A stretch of 64,000 nucleotides of DNA from Blumeriella jaapii (Eukaryota > Ascomycota > Leotiomycetes > Helotiales > Drepanopezizaceae). Shown one piece after another: positions 44,878 through 57,060 of the stretch (position 1 is the stretch's first letter; each line of letters begins with the position of its first letter). The stretch is from positions 578,501-642,500 of the forward strand of contig VWND01000010.1 of assembly GCA_009599575.1 (NCBI GenBank), written 5' to 3'. The notes under the pieces were generated by a model. It did no database searches and was not told where the DNA came from. It saw only the letters and a list, made by a program, of their open reading frames with translations. Position numbers and translations under genes: made by a program.

Positions 44878-47330
44878 AAAGTTGTGTTTATCTGGTTTGT
44901 ATATAATAAGAAAATTGTAATCGGCGAGGAGTTCGGCCCAGCGTGCTTATCGAGCGTTTAAAAATTTAAAAGTTATAAAATATTCCAAAGCTTTATAATT
45001 AATAATTATTTTGATTTAATAAACTAAGCTAATTAATTTAATACGAAAGTTGCTTAAAAATCTTACGATTGCGAACATCTTTTTGTCGTATACGACGTAG
45101 TTTAGCTTTGCGAAAGCTATAGTTTTGCTGAAGTAAGCGACTGGGAGCCAATCGTCGTTATGAAATTGCGAAAGCATAAAAGCTACTACGCCGTCGGAAG
45201 CGTCAGTTTCTAATATGCAAAAAAGGTTTTGCCTGTAATATTATAAAATTGGTGTAATAATAAAGGCTAATATAAAAAGATCGAAACTCTTCTAATATTC
45301 AAAAATGAAATTGAAAAAAACGTTAGTCTTGGTCAAATGAATCAAAAGCTTTGCAATTATATCGTAATCTCGAATAAAACGTCGGTAAAAGTTATAAAAA
45401 CCAAAAAAGCTCTGTACACCTTTTACAATAGTAGGAGACTTTCAGTAGGCGATTACGAAGACTTTTTCTGAATTTACTTTTAGGCTTTTAATCGAAATAA
45501 TAAAACCTAGGTAACGGATCCGTATAACGTTAAATTCAGACTTCCGAATATCGGTCTGTAATCTAATGTTAGCGAGCCTTTAAAGCATTTTGCGAACGTG
45601 TATGGCGTGTTCCAAAAGGTCGGACGAATAAATAAAAATGTTATCCAAGTATGCAATGCAAAAATCGTTCAAATAATCGAAAAAAACGTCGTTCATATAG
45701 CGTTAATAAATTGCGAGTTTATTAATAAAGCCAAAAGGTAGCATTTTGCATTTATAGGCGCCGTAACGCGTACGAAATATCGTTAGTTTTTTACTGGCGA
45801 AGTCCATTCGAATTCTATAAAAAGCTTAACGAATATCGAATTTCGTAAAAATTCGCGCTTTCGAAAAACGAGCAAAAGTCTTATCGATAAAAAAAAAAGG
45901 ATAGCGATCTTTACGAGTAATATTATTAAAAGCTCGATAATCGATACAAAAACGCAGTGAACCGTCGGGTTTTTTAGCGAAAAGCATTGGAGCAGCGAAA
46001 AAAGCGGTAGAAAGTTCGATAAAACTTTTATTAAAATTGTTTTGCAGATAAGTTTTAACAATTTCGAGCTTTGAAATCGATATTTTATATAAAAAAATGT
46101 ATTTTAGTTTTTTTTCATTTATAATAAGCTCGATTTTATGGTCGTAAGGCCGGTAAAAGGCTAGCTCGTTACTGGCGGCCTTAAAAAACACGTGTTCGAA
46201 GTTTTTGTATTCCGAAGAAAAAAATTCGAAAAAAAGTTTATTCGAAATTAGCTCTGCTAAGCTGATTGAAAAGGTCGAAATCGATATTTTATTAGTTCTG
46301 AAACGTTCGAAAAGATTGTGAGATTGGGTTTTAAAAGAAGTGTTATACGTAAGATCGTTTAATATTCTATCGATTTCGTACAGAAAAGTTAAAAACACTT
46401 TAACTGCTTTTTTTCTAGAAATCAGCTTAAAAGCGTATGTAATAATTTGGCAGATAAAAATTGGATAAGCAGTAGATTAAAAGATTCGTTTTCGAATTGG
46501 TCGTTTAAGAAATTCAAAAAATAGCTTATTTAAATTATCGATTATATTAAGCTGAAAAGCCATCGCGGCGAAAGCTTTTTTTCGGTTTTTGGTATAACTG
46601 TTTTTCGTAAAACGAAAAAGCTGTTCTGACGAAAGGAAAAGAAAAAAAAAAAAAATAATAAAAAAAGAATCGGCAGCCTAGAAAAGTGGTGTAATTTTTT
46701 GTATTATTCTACTGGCGTCGCTATCGAAATTAGCACCGCGAGTAAAATTCGACCTTTTCGCGTTTCGTACAGCGTCGTAAATCTGTCATAATTGATTAAA
46801 GTTTTTGTTACGTTTTACAGCGTCGTTTTAATAGCGAAATTGAATTTTTCGGAAATGCAAATAAAAGATTTTAATATAATAAGCGTAAAAAGCTGTAAGA
46901 AAATAAGATTTCGGCCAATAAAGCTTGCGTTTATTACAGTTTAGTAAAATTTAATATTCGGCCAGCCAAGTTTTTTTTAAAATCATACTATAATTTCCGA
47001 AATTAATAATTAAAAAAAAAATGAACGATTATATTCGATTATTAATAATAAAATTAAAAAGCGTAAAATATATAATTAAATGGCCACGAACTTTATTATA
47101 CCCTTTTACAAAAAAAAAAAGCCGGGAAAAATTAAATCAAAAGTTTTAAAAAAAAAAAAAAGAATTTAATCAGCGCCGAATCGATTAACGCATAACCGTT
47201 CGCTTTAAAATCGGCGAGCGCTTTTATTTTGTACGAAAGGCTATTTTTAATAAATATAACGGGAATTGTTAATAAGTCGCCATTAAAAAGCTTTCGAACG
47301 TTAAAATAACGCATATCGCGCAACACGCCT
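44878..47330 (-). pseudogene. A3 protease, reverse transcriptase and RNase H remnant
   Basis: Protease in the open segment 47132-47326 (KALADFKANGYALIDSALIK; Gly of DSG lost). The longest open frame of the window, 190 codons at 45826-46398, is the RT N-terminus: LYEIDRILNDLTYNTSF, then FYRPYDHKIELIINEKKLKY and KKPDGSLRFCIDYRAFNNIT, ending at FTKFDIR where a TAA interrupts. The palm with the former YLDD lies at about 45640-45670, and RNase H near 44900-45330 (KLNYVVYDKKMFAIVRFL). Confidence 0.88.
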
Positions 47331-47469
47331 AAAAAAAAGGTTTTGCTTAAATCTGAGCGTTTTTTCGACTGGCGGAAAAGCTTTCGATTTCCTCGTATGC
47401 GTTTTAAAAGTCGTTTAAAAAAGGGTTTTCGTTTTTATTATTATTATTAAAAGGCGAATTTTCGGCCGG

Positions 47470-48640
47470 TTCGACCTCGTTTACACCTACCAGCCTGAAA
47501 AGGCCTTTGGATGGAACCGAAGATCGGTTCGTAAAAAGTCGTGCAAATTGGCTTCGAACTTTTTAATATAAAATAAAAAACGAGCGTTGTCGTTGGTCTA
47601 ATCGAAAAAGAAAAACGCTAAAAAGAGCGTTTTGGCGTGGAAAAAAAGGAAAAACAAAAGGCTGAAAAAAAGCCTGTAAAACATTTGAACGATTTTCGTA
47701 CGTACGATTTGATTCGTAGTACGCTTTGGTTAAAAATCTACCATTTTAATAAATAATAAACTTGGTTAAAAAGCGATTCGCGTATAAAATTCGTTCAGCT
47801 AATTAATTTTGTTTTTTTTAACGGACGGCGGTAAGCTAATTTTTAAAAATCGTTATACGCGTTTATTTCAAATGCAACTTTTCTCGTAAACGCTTTGATA
47901 TTTTGTCGCGAAAAGCGTTTCGAAGCTATTTGTTAGTTCGTATTTAAGCGTTCGCTGCGAAAATGGAAAATCGCAGATAAAATCGCCAAAAGTCGTCGTG
48001 CGTATTTATTGCAAGTATTTTAAACTCGTTTTCCGCTTTCTGAACGTTTGAAAAATCGGCCAGGAAATCGGCGACCTTTTTTATTAATTTTTCGGAAAGT
48101 GTAAAATCGGAACGGTTCAAAATACGCGGAGTCAAAAACTTTTTTGCCACGCTTTCGGTTTGATCGAATATATAATTTTTGCGGAATCGATCGTTAGCGA
48201 AATAATCGTAATAAAATTCGAGGTTGTCGAAAACTTTAGTTTTTTAATGGCGTGTTTTGTAATTTTTACTATTATTTAGTTTAAACTTAAGGTTCGAAAC
48301 GCGCTTTATACGAGCTAGTCGAAAGTTAGCAGATAAATGGAAATCATAGCGTTTAAAAAGCGCGCTAAAATCTTGGCCGTTAAAAAAAGATTTAAAAAGA
48401 GTTCGCGAAAAGCGTGGAAGTTGATTTGCAGCGTTTGTTAATTAAAATAAAACGTTGCGAAAAAAGAAAAAAGCAGCAGATTCGCGATTAGCAAAAGCAC
48501 GTTCGATAGATTCTACCAAACGTTTTAATTAAAGGATCTGTCGCAATCGTATAGCTTTTAAAAATTGTCGTTCACGCTTTTGCGCTTTTTTTAGTTGATT
48601 TTGCAAAAGTTTTAACTAAACGCTTTTAGCGTTAGGCTGG
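47470..48640 (-). pseudogene. A3 gag remnant
   Basis: Open segment 47944-48150: TPRILNRSDFTLSEKLIKKV, ADFLADFSNVQKAENEFKIL, NTHDDFWRFYLRFSI, the same Gag block as A1. The C-terminal part is near 47500-47700 (LHDFLRTDLRFHPKAF-like, frameshifted). The leader to 48957 holds nothing else except the family A primer-site region near 48925. Confidence 0.78.
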
Positions 48641-48957
48641 GAGGTGGCAAGCGAAATAATTGGCGCTCTGCCTTTTCCTTTGTTTTTTTTTTTTCGGGAA
48701 AAAAACTGTTTTTCAAAAGAAAAAGCTTTTGGGGGAAATTGCTTTTTCGCTGATTGAAAAAAGAAGAGAGGTTAAAATATAATAACAGAAGCTGAAAAGC
48801 TTTGCTAAAAAAGGGATCGTTGAACAAAAGCTATCTTTCGCGAAATGCGAAAATAAATCTTTTTACGACCGGTCGATCATTTTGATATAATTCGTAAAGA
48901 ATTCGAAAGGAAAGATAATTTACGCCGTCGCCAGCGTAAAAAAAGAATTATTAATAA

Positions 48958-49251
48958 TATAACGATTTAATTAGTCGAAGGGCTGGGAGATCAGTTAACT
49001 GGTCGCCGTATTTATATAATATAAAACGAGCTTTTGATTTTGTAACAAAGATATTCACTTAGAATTAACAATTGCAAAAGGCAGAAGTTGCTAAAAAAAG
49101 AGAGTCTTATATATATGATAATCTCCACAATTAATGGAAAGACCCATCAGGAGACCAGGGAGCTTGCAGCTATACGTAGTTGCTGGGGAGCTTGCAGCTA
49201 TACGTAGTTGCTGGGGTGACACGAGAGGTGGCAACAGAGTGAATCGTCACA
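48958..49251 (-). repeat. 5' LTR of A3
   Basis: 294 bp; the outer end 49140-49251 is essentially unmutated, with the 28-bp repeat starting at 49161 and 49189 (AGCTTGCAGCTATACGTAGT). The inner end from 48958 is mutated. Confidence 0.94.
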
Positions 49252-52123
49252 GTATTGTTTTTATTTTTAATGCTTTTATAGCCGTATAAAAGCAGTTTCG
49301 TCGTTTTAACTTTTAAATTTTTATAGCAAAAGCCAAAAAGTTGACTTTTTCCGAGGATTCCTTTTTATCGGCTAAATTAACTGCGGTATTATAAATTTTT
49401 TTTTAATTTTTTTTTAATTCAAAGTCGTTTTCTTTTCGAATAATTTCAATTTTTTCGTTTTTTAATATAAAAATTTATTTGTTAATAACTTTGTCGAATC
49501 TCTTTTTTATATTAAATAAATCGCTGAATTTTAATTCAATTTTTTGTTCCATAATTTTTTCAATAGCTTCGTCGACGGCTTCGAAGCTAATATATTTATC
49601 GATTTATTTTTCGCTTCGCATTAATAATAAGCGTTTAAAAGCTGGTACTTTTTAAATAATTTAAATCGGAATGTCGATATCGATATTTTTTATATCGTTG
49701 TTAATTTCTTCCACTATAAGCGTTTTTTTAATAATTTTATCGGTTTTTTTTCGAATTCCGAAATCTTTTTTTTTTTCGATTCTGACGTTTTTTTTTATAT
49801 CAGTCGGTTTAGCGAATAAAACAAAAGCATTTTGCTTTTTTATAATTCGCTGGTTTGATTATGCAGCCATAATATTTGCAAATGCGATACTTGCATTAGC
49901 AATATATATATTTGTTTTCCATTTATATATTTAAACTTTATTTACGCTTAAAATAAAAGTTTTTTTTTTAATTAATACGCTTTTTGGAATGTTTTTTCTT
50001 TTATTAGTAAAAATCGTTTTTGCATTTTTTCTGTTTTTCAAGCAATCGTTCTATTTCGTATCTTTTATTTTTAAGCGAATAATATTTAACCAGCTTTAAT
50101 TCTTAGCTTTGTTAAAAGGGCCTATTTCTGCTTTCGTCGGTCCGAGGCAAATCGCTTCGTATTTGTTAATATAGCAAATACCATTGTTTATACAGAAATT
50201 AAATGCTTTGTATTTTGAGCGAATATAAGGTTTTTCGCAGTGAATTTTTTTATTATTACAGAATCCACATTTAGAGCTACGGGGTTTGTTTTAATAATTA
50301 TCTTTACTACCTTAGTAGCCGCGATTTTGATTTCCGCGTTGGTTTTTTTTTTTTAATAATCGTTATTATAGTTAATATTTCGCTGATTCTGATCGCTAAT
50401 ATAAGAAAGTTGCTATTAGGCAGCTATTATTTTTACGGTGGCTTAGCGAAGTTAATCGCTTCGCGCATTTTGCGAAAAGTAATTATTGTAAAAGCTATTT
50501 TAATCGTTTTTATCGTCCGAATTAACGTAGAAGAGTTTTTCTGCTATTGCATAAGATTCTCGATTTTGCTTTAAAGTTTTTGAATTTTAATATCGGTAAA
50601 TTTTAACACGAAAGTTTCGATATTTTTATTAAGTTTTTTCAAGCCAATAGGTTTTGCAAAGCGATTAAATAGTATAATAACTAGTTGTTTTTTAACGATT
50701 TCGGTAACTTTTAGTGGCTGGGCATATTTCTGTACTAAAGCTTTTACGTCTTTTTTATAAATAAGAAAAGGAGATTTCTTTTGGTTTATAGCTTTAATAA
50801 TACGTTCGTTTTGGTTTTGTTTAAAAACGAATTTCACAAATTTAAAATATTAATCGAAAGTTTTAAAGTTTTGTTTATTAACTTTAAAATGCTTAATGGT
50901 TTTGTTGCGAATGCTAATTGGAAGGCCAAGTAAAAATAATTTTTTTTGCTTAACCTCGCTTAGACTTTTTTATTAATAAAAACGTCAGATACCTTCGTAT
51001 AAGTACGATAATAAGCTTTAAGTTCTTTAACTTAACGAGTTATTATAACAAACTGTTTAAGAAAAGCGATAATATCGCGGATTTGCTAACGATCGTGGTT
51101 TCGGAATTCCGATTTTAAAGTTTTAACTAGCTTACGCCAATCTCGAGCCCTAATAGCTTTCCATTTATTTATCGATTTAATAATATTTTTGATAATTAAG
51201 TTATAATAGCGAAAAAGTTTATCGAATATTTTAGTTTTTAAGATTTCGAAATTTTTATAAATTTTTTTATATTTTTCGATAAAATCGGTAACGTTGACGC
51301 TACTAAATAAAAGTGCATCAGAGGAGCCAAAAAAGGGCATGCGGCCTCGTATGAAAAAACGAAAAGCGTTGTTATCTATAGTATTAGCGAAAGTATTAGT
51401 AAGGTTTGAATTAAACGAATAAGTGTTTTTTAAAATTGCAGATTAAAGGTTTTTAGTATAAAAGAAATCGTTTTTAATAGAAAAGCTATTAAAAAAGTTT
51501 TTGTGTTTTTTAAAGGAATTGAATAAAATAAAATTGCGTCCAAACATTTGAATAGCGTATTAAAAAACTTATTTTTTGATAAATTAATTGAATTGATATA
51601 ATATTGTTATATAATCTACGGTTTCGATATTCCGTGATTTAGGCTAATGCACGTATAGCTATCTTTTTACTATTTCTAATAAAAAGCCGCAAATTATAAT
51701 TGCTATAATTACAAAGCGTAAGATCAGAAGATTAAATTTTCGCCAGGCGTTTGACCAAAAAAGATCTAGTTCAAAAGGGCCGAGCGCAGCGGTCGAAGCG
51801 CACGAATTAATATTCGATTTGTTATTTTTAAATAAAAAAGCGATTTTCGAGCTTTGAACTTCGCACGGTATAAGATTGCCTGACCGTAATTTCAAACGTT
51901 TTTAAGATGTGTTACATTTTTATAATTTAATAACTGTGCGCAAAATAAAAAAAGCCATTAGAAATCTTTTATATAATACAGCTGCGAATAATATTATATA
52001 AGAAGTTTTTTAAGCCGTAATAGCGAAATATCGAAATCGATTTTGATTGTGAATTTAAGAAATGCATCGGCGAATATATAAAAACGAAATACCGAAATTT
52101 GAATTTTTGCGTAAGTCATCAAA
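49252..52123 (-). pseudogene. D2 leader, Gag, zinc knuckle and protease N-terminus, remnant
   Basis: Reading right to left: leader 51900-52123; N-terminus in 51659-51895 (KLRSGNLIPCEVQSSKIAF); capsid in 51086-51340 (FSSVNVTDFIEKYKKIYKNF, WRKLVKTLKSEFRNHDR); C-terminal charged part in 50571-50837 (KKDVKALVQKYAQPLKVTEI, GLKKLNKNIETFVLKFTDIK); knuckle region near 50220-50290 (C-x2-C-x5-H). A Lys/Ile-rich link to the protease follows, to 49252, where A3 is inserted. Frames are broken several times. Confidence 0.82.
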
Positions 52124-52390
52124 TGTAAAAGTAAATAGAAAAACCAGACTGATACGGCCATATGTCGGTGGGTAAGATAGTCTAGGAAATTCTTAGAAGA
52201 AACTGAAAAAAAGAAAAAAAAAATAAGTGAAAGTATAAATTAAATTGTATGCTTATAGTATTATCTAAGGGGATGCTTTGCTTTTATACTTGTTGAAGGT
52301 AGTTAATGGCAGGGGGTCTCGGAGGGGTCCATGCCTCGACCTTAGCTAAAACTACCAACTCCTATTAATACAAGGTATCACCGTTTTACA
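52124..52390 (-). repeat. 5' LTR of D2
   Basis: 267 bp. On the plus strand the outer (right) part 52280-52390 is nearly unmutated (for example GGCAGGGGGTCTCGGAGGGG). The TATA box complement TTTTATA is at 52282-52288. Confidence 0.93.
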
Positions 52391-52394
52391 GTAT

Positions 52395-52469
52395 TAATCG
52401 CTCGTCGTATCGAAAATACTAATAAAATTATCAGCGACGAAACGAAAAATAATAAACGACGAAACGAGC

Positions 52470-52506
<37 letters not shown>

Positions 52507-54500
52507 ATATTTACGATTAAAATTCAAAAGCTAAAACAAATATATATCGTTTTCGATTCGAAAATACGTTATAAAAAAAAAAACGAAAGCGAAAAAACGA
52601 CAATTTTAACAAAATCCTTTGGAATCTTAGAATCTTTAACGATTTCTTTTATTTTTCGAAATGCAGTCGCTGCTAAAAGAAAAGGCATCGCATAGTTAAT
52701 TATCCAAAAATCGAATATTATAAATACAATAAAAAAAAATATATAATTTTAAATTGCTCCGAAGCTAACAAATTTAAAAATTCGGAAAAAGCTTTCGCTC
52801 GATTTTAATTTCGTTGCTGCTAACAAAATCGAACGAAAAAAAAAAGCAAAAAATAATAATTTCAATCGAAATTAAAAAAGCTAAGGGCGAAACTCGTACG
52901 AAACGAGTTTTTATCGATTGCGGCGCGGAAAAAAACTGCGTAATTCAAAAGTTATCAATTGAATATAAATGAAAACTAATTTAAAAACGTATTAATTTAT
53001 TTACGATTAAAAAAAAAAAAGTAATTATTTACGACACGCATACGCAATTTATTCGCGCTATTAATAATTATAAAATAATTAAAAAAATACAAAGCGATTT
53101 CGTAGCTTGCGATATAAATATTCCAGGGGTTTTATTTATTTTAGGATTCCTTTGGTTGCGAAATATCGATTTCGTTATAAACTTTCGAATTAAATCGTAG
53201 CGATACTTAGTCGAACGCTTATAATTTAATTTCGTTATAATTAAACGTTTTAAAAAGAAATTTAAAAAAAAACAAGCGTTTTGTATCGTTTTAAAAAAAG
53301 CTACTGAAAAACAATATTAATTACTTTTTAAATACGACGATTACGCCGACGTGTTTAACGATACCGCCGCGGTTACCCTAGCTTTTTACCATTTTATAAA
53401 GCATCGAATAAACTTCGCGAAAAAAAAGGATTTTTTTTAGAAATCAGTTTACTTTTTGTCGGAATCCGAATTTACCGAATTGCGCGAATATTTCGATTCG
53501 AGTTTAAAAAAAAACTGAATAAAAAGATTTATTAATTCTGCCGGCGCACCGGTAATATTTATACCGAAAAAAAACGGGAGTTTACGATTATGCGTCGATT
53601 ATAAAAATTTAAACGCAGTTACGATTAAAAATCGAATTTTTTTATTTTTTATAAGCGAAACTTTGGATCGTTTAAAAAAAACTAAAATATTTATTAAGCT
53701 AGACTTTATTTGGGCGTATTACCGCTTTCGAATAAAAAAAGGAGATAAATGGAAAATTGCGTTTCGCATTCGTTACGGACATTTCGAATATTGCGTATTA
53801 TTTTTCGGCCTTTCGAACGCATTAGCAATTTTTCAAGCGTATATTAATCAAGCTTTAATCGGTTTAATAAATATTACGTATATAATTTATTTCGACGATA
53901 TTTTAATATTTTCCGAAAATCCCGACGATTATATAAACGCGGTAAAAAAGATTTTCGAAAGATTTTATATTAATAAACTTTACGAAAATCTAAAAAAATA
54001 TGCTTTCGATACGAATACGATTAAATTCCTAAGCTTCGTCGTTATTTCTACGAAAATTAAAATAGACCCAGGAAAAGTAAATAATATTCGAAAATGGCCT
54101 CTTTTTATTACGTGGCGAAATATTTAAATGTTTTTGGGTTTTATTAACTTTTACAAACGTTTTATTAAAAATTACGCTAAGCTTTGCCGACTTATTACAG
54201 ATTTTTTAAAAAGAATGCAACGAAAAAAAATATCGGGCCTTTTTCGTTTTTTATTCGAAGCGAAGCTCGTCTTTTTATTTTTAAAAAAAAAGTTTTGCCA
54301 AGCATCGATTTTACGCTATTTCGACCTTCGATTAAAAATCTAAATCGAAACAAACGCTTCGAAATTCGTTATAAGCGGAATATTATTTTAATTATTCGGA
54401 AAGAATACGAAGATACGTTGGCATTTTATCGTATATTATTCGAAAAAGTTTTTTTTTATAAAACAAAAATACGAAATCTACGACGCTGAACTAATAACTA
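52395..54500 (+). pseudogene. E Gag end, protease and reverse transcriptase, remnant
   Basis: One frame (codon starts at 2 modulo 3) runs through the Gag end IARRIENTNK (52397), a 32-bp poly-A run, the protease VFIDCGAEKNC with Asp-Cys-Gly-Ala at 52916-52927, and FILGFLWLRN near 53135-53165. RT: GAPVIFIPKKNGSLRLCVDY near 53545-53605, the 154-codon open segment 53663-54127 with IKLDFIWAYYRFRIKKGDKW and an intact YFDD at 53888-53899, then GFINFYKRFIKNYAKL (54137-54184). RNase H starts IETNASKFVISGIL near 54343 (TDAS damaged). Intact protease Asp and RT Asp-Asp are unusual for this window, but more than ten TAA/TAG stops break the frame. Confidence 0.9.
52472..52503 (+). repeat. 32-bp poly-A run at the E Gag-Pol junction
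   Basis: Uninterrupted A run right after the Gag end. It lies inside E, has no target duplication and is not a retroposon tail. It may be a lysine-coding tract expanded by slippage; it leaves doubt about the original frame relation of Gag and Pol. Confidence 0.85.
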
Positions 54501-56300
54501 TAATTTACGCTTTTAGATAATGGAGCTAATATTTACGTAGCGTTTCCGACGTTATTATTATACGTATAAATTATTATAATTTGAAATACTTTTTTACGAA
54601 AAGACGTTTAAACGGACGCTAAGCGAAATGGGCCGACGAGCTAATTAAATACGATTTTGCAATCGAATATAAAACAAAAGTTTTTAATCCGGCGAATAGT
54701 TTTTTTCGCCGGCCAAATTTAAAAAAAAATTTAAAAAAAAATAACAAGCAGCTGTTTACGCTGTATCGTAAATTAAAACTAACTTATTTGAAAAATTTTA
54801 AAATGTTTTCCGCAATAAAAATACGCTTAAAATCGAGATATAAACTATTTCGCGCCGATGAATATTCGAAGCTTTTGTTAACGAAATCAAAAGGTAAAAA
54901 ATAAGCGGAAAAAAGCTAAATAAAAAGCTTTTTCGCCGGACTGTTTTTTGCTGGTGTTATTAGTTGCAAACAGTATATACTACGAAGCGTAGCCGCTATA
55001 TTGCTATAATTCGAAACGGCTAATAACGAATTAGCAGAACCGATTTATAAGATTATTTTTAAATTGCAAAAATCTAATTCTTTTATATTACAAAAAACGT
55101 ACGAATCGGCTTCGCAAAACAGTCGAACCGGGTTCGAAAAATATTAGCGTATAGGCCAAAATGAATTACTACGTTACAAAAAACGTGCGTATATTCCGAA
55201 TAAAAGCGCTATTAAAAGCGAAATATTAAAAATTAATTACGACGATCCGACCGCCGACTATTAAGGTTTTCGGCGAACGCTAGAACTGGTCGAAAAAAAA
55301 TATTTCTGGCCTGGTTTACGAAGCGACGTAAAACGTTACGTTAATACGTATAAAGAGTATCAGAAAGGCAAGCCTAAAAAGCACCGATCTTATAGCGAAT
55401 TAGCTTTTTTTTCGATTTTTACGAAATTTTAAAAAAAGATAATTATGGATTTTATTACGAATTTATTTTTTAGCAAAAAACGAAATCGTGTTTACGATTC
55501 GATATTCGTTATAATAAACCGATATACGAAGCTATCGAAATATATACCGATATAAAAAACGATTTTAGCCCCAGATTTAGCTGAAATATTTATATAACAC
55601 GTTTACAAAAATTTTGGCTGCTTTAAAAAGATTATTATAAACAAAAGGTTAATTTTCATTAGTAAATTCTGGTTTTCAGTAATATTTCACTTATAAATAC
55701 GACGTCGATTAAGCACCGCTTTTTATTTTCAAACAAATAATCAAACGGAACGTTAAAATTAAATTTTAGAATTTTACTTTCGCACGTATTGCGATTATCG
55801 ACAAAACGATTAGACTACGAAGCTTGCTTTAGCCGAGTTTACGTATAACAATTCGATATACGTTTTTACGGGTTTTATTTTTTTTCGCATATTATACGGC
55901 TTTTACTCAGAACTTGGCAGCAACGTCGAAAGCGACGTCGTAGAAAAGGGGATATCGTCAGCGGAAAAGCGAGTTAAAATATTGCAAAAAAAAAAAAAAG
56001 TGTTTAATAAAAAACTAAAAAAAGCTAACGCGAACCACAAAAAGTTTTACGACGCTAAATACAAAAAAATTAGATTTTAAATAAACGATAAAATATTATT
56101 ATCGATCAAAAACCTTCGATAGCTGCGATCTTTTCGAAAGCTTTTAAATAAATATCTAAGGTTTTTTAAAATCAAACGAATTATATACGAGCACGGCCAA
56201 GCTTATTAATTCGAGCTTCTTTTTTAATATCGTATTTACGATATCTTTTACGTTTTTTTATTAGAATCTTGGCAGGGTCGGAACGACACCGAGCCGAAGG
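54501..56300 (+). pseudogene. E RNase H end and integrase remnant
   Basis: Same frame as the RT. RNase H end RLNGR-AKWADELIKYDFAI, EYKTKVFNPANSFFRRP near 54610-54720. Integrase: ILKINYDDPTADY-GFRRTL near 55227-55280, KKYFWPGLRSDVKRYVNTY, KEYQKGKPKKHRSY (C-x2-C changed to Y) to 55395, IMDFITNLFFSKKRNRVYDS near 55441-55500 (first Asp kept), INRYTKLSKYIPI, INKRLIFISKFW near 55640-55670 (DRGSxFTSxFW), RRRLSTAFYFQTNNQTER near 55700-55745, LALAEFTYNNSI, and YRIYDIFYVFLLESWQGR near 56230-56275 (HDVFHVSLLEPW). This is a complete domain set in one frame. Confidence 0.9.
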
Positions 56301-56638
56301 ATAATATAATAAAATTCCAAAAATCAAAAAAATACGAGGTCAAATTAATATAAGCTTACAAAAATACAAAAAAGGGCCGATATTATTTAATGCGATAAAA
56401 AGGCTATTTACTAAGCGAAGACTCCTGGGAGCCAGAAAACTATTTTACGAACGCAAAAAAGATTGTAAAAAAATATTTGAAAAATACGACAGGTGATAGC
56501 AACGGAGCAGTAACGAATGCGCGCCGTAAGGGTAAGGAAAAGAAAACAAAACACCTAGAAAACCTCAGAACCGCCGCTAAGCTAATTCATTTTCATCGTT
56601 ATTCCTTTTTGAACGACTTATATAGGCGTCGTGGATAA
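56301..56638 (+). pseudogene. E chromodomain and C-terminus
   Basis: A textbook chromodomain at 56330-56480: KYEVKLI-AYKNTKKGRYYL, MR-KGYLLSEDSWEPENYF, TNAKKIVKKYL. Two TAA stops sit where Gln and Trp are expected. It probably targets the element to heterochromatin through methylated histone H3, as known for chromoviruses. The frame continues as a basic tail (ARRKGKEKKTKH) to TAA at 56636-56638. This part is among the least mutated coding sequence in the window. Confidence 0.92.
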
Positions 56639-57060
56639 TAAGGTCGATAAAAGTTTTAGCAAAAGCTTTGGCCTCGGCAGCAGAAGGAGAAAGGGCGGCA
56701 GCGGCGGTGGCAGCATCGAAACGATTTATAAAATCGTTAAGGCCCGCGAAAAGAGTTTGCGCCTTAATAACGCGTGCGGCAGAAACCTGTAGCTAATTAA
56801 AAGCGAATTCGAATAAAAGCTTAGAGAATTCATAGAAAAGCATTAAATATACGAAGCTTTGCAGCGGTTGCATTTTACGCTAAAAAGCTCGAAAACGCAA
56901 AAAAGCAAAAAATCCGCTGTGATGCTTTCGCGTAAGATCAGACGAGCGCACCGAAAGCAAATAGAAATCAAAAGCATTTTAAAAGTTCGCGGCGAACGCG
57001 GCGAAAAGCAGTTGATTAAAATAAAAAAAAGCTGACGAAAAAATAAAAATAAAAAAAAAG
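56577..57060 (-). pseudogene. E antisense ORF (about 160 codons)
   Basis: On the strand opposite to E, one frame runs from about 57060 to the TAG at 56577-56579, broken by only three TAA/TAG codons of RIP type. From the inner ATG (56871-56873) it reads MQPLQSFVYLMLFYEFSKLL, later VSAARVIKAQTLFAGLNDF, INRFDAATAAAALSPSAAEA and DAYISRSKRNNDENELA. The C-terminal half is Ala-rich and helical. It lies between the chromodomain and the 3' LTR and overlaps the pol end tail-to-tail by about 60 bp. The plus strand in 56640-57310 has no comparable frame. No known domain was seen; function is unknown. Confidence 0.4.

Larger units (their letters stand above)
42790..49251 (-). mobile_element. A3: complete chromovirus, minus strand, least decayed A copy
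   Basis: 6462 bp with LTRs at 42790-43084 and 48958-49251 and the GTATT duplication. It retains the longest open pol segments of the family (190 and 150 codons). It is inserted in the protease of D2, so it is younger than D2. Its LTRs carry the 28-bp duplication, placing A3 with A2. Confidence 0.95.
28173..52390 (-). mobile_element. D2: complete family D element, about 11.3 kb, split by A2 and A3
   Basis: Minus-strand element with 267-bp LTRs at 52124-52390 (5') and 28173-28439 (3'), and GTAT duplicated at 28169-28172 and 52391-52394. Removing A2 and A3 with one copy of each duplication gives about 11.3 kb. Order: LTR, leader, Gag with knuckle, protease, RT, RNase H, integrase, AT-rich spacer, ORF2, LTR. 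It is the only family D copy with both ends in the window, so it defines the structure. It is inserted in the gag of E. Confidence 0.93.

Noticed and set aside
45783..46061. Second minus-strand frame over A3 RT
   Set aside because: Out-of-frame overlap with the 190-codon RT segment 45826-46398, which carries the motifs.
49671..49934. Plus-strand 87-codon ORF, also minus-strand 61808-62011 and 61132-61503
   Set aside because: Opposite-strand reading of the Lys-rich D Gag-protease linker; hydrophobic translation is a composition effect.
52472..52503. Poly-A run as tail of a LINE-type or processed insertion
   Set aside because: Located inside continuous E Gag-Pol, no flanking duplication, no LINE coding remnant nearby.
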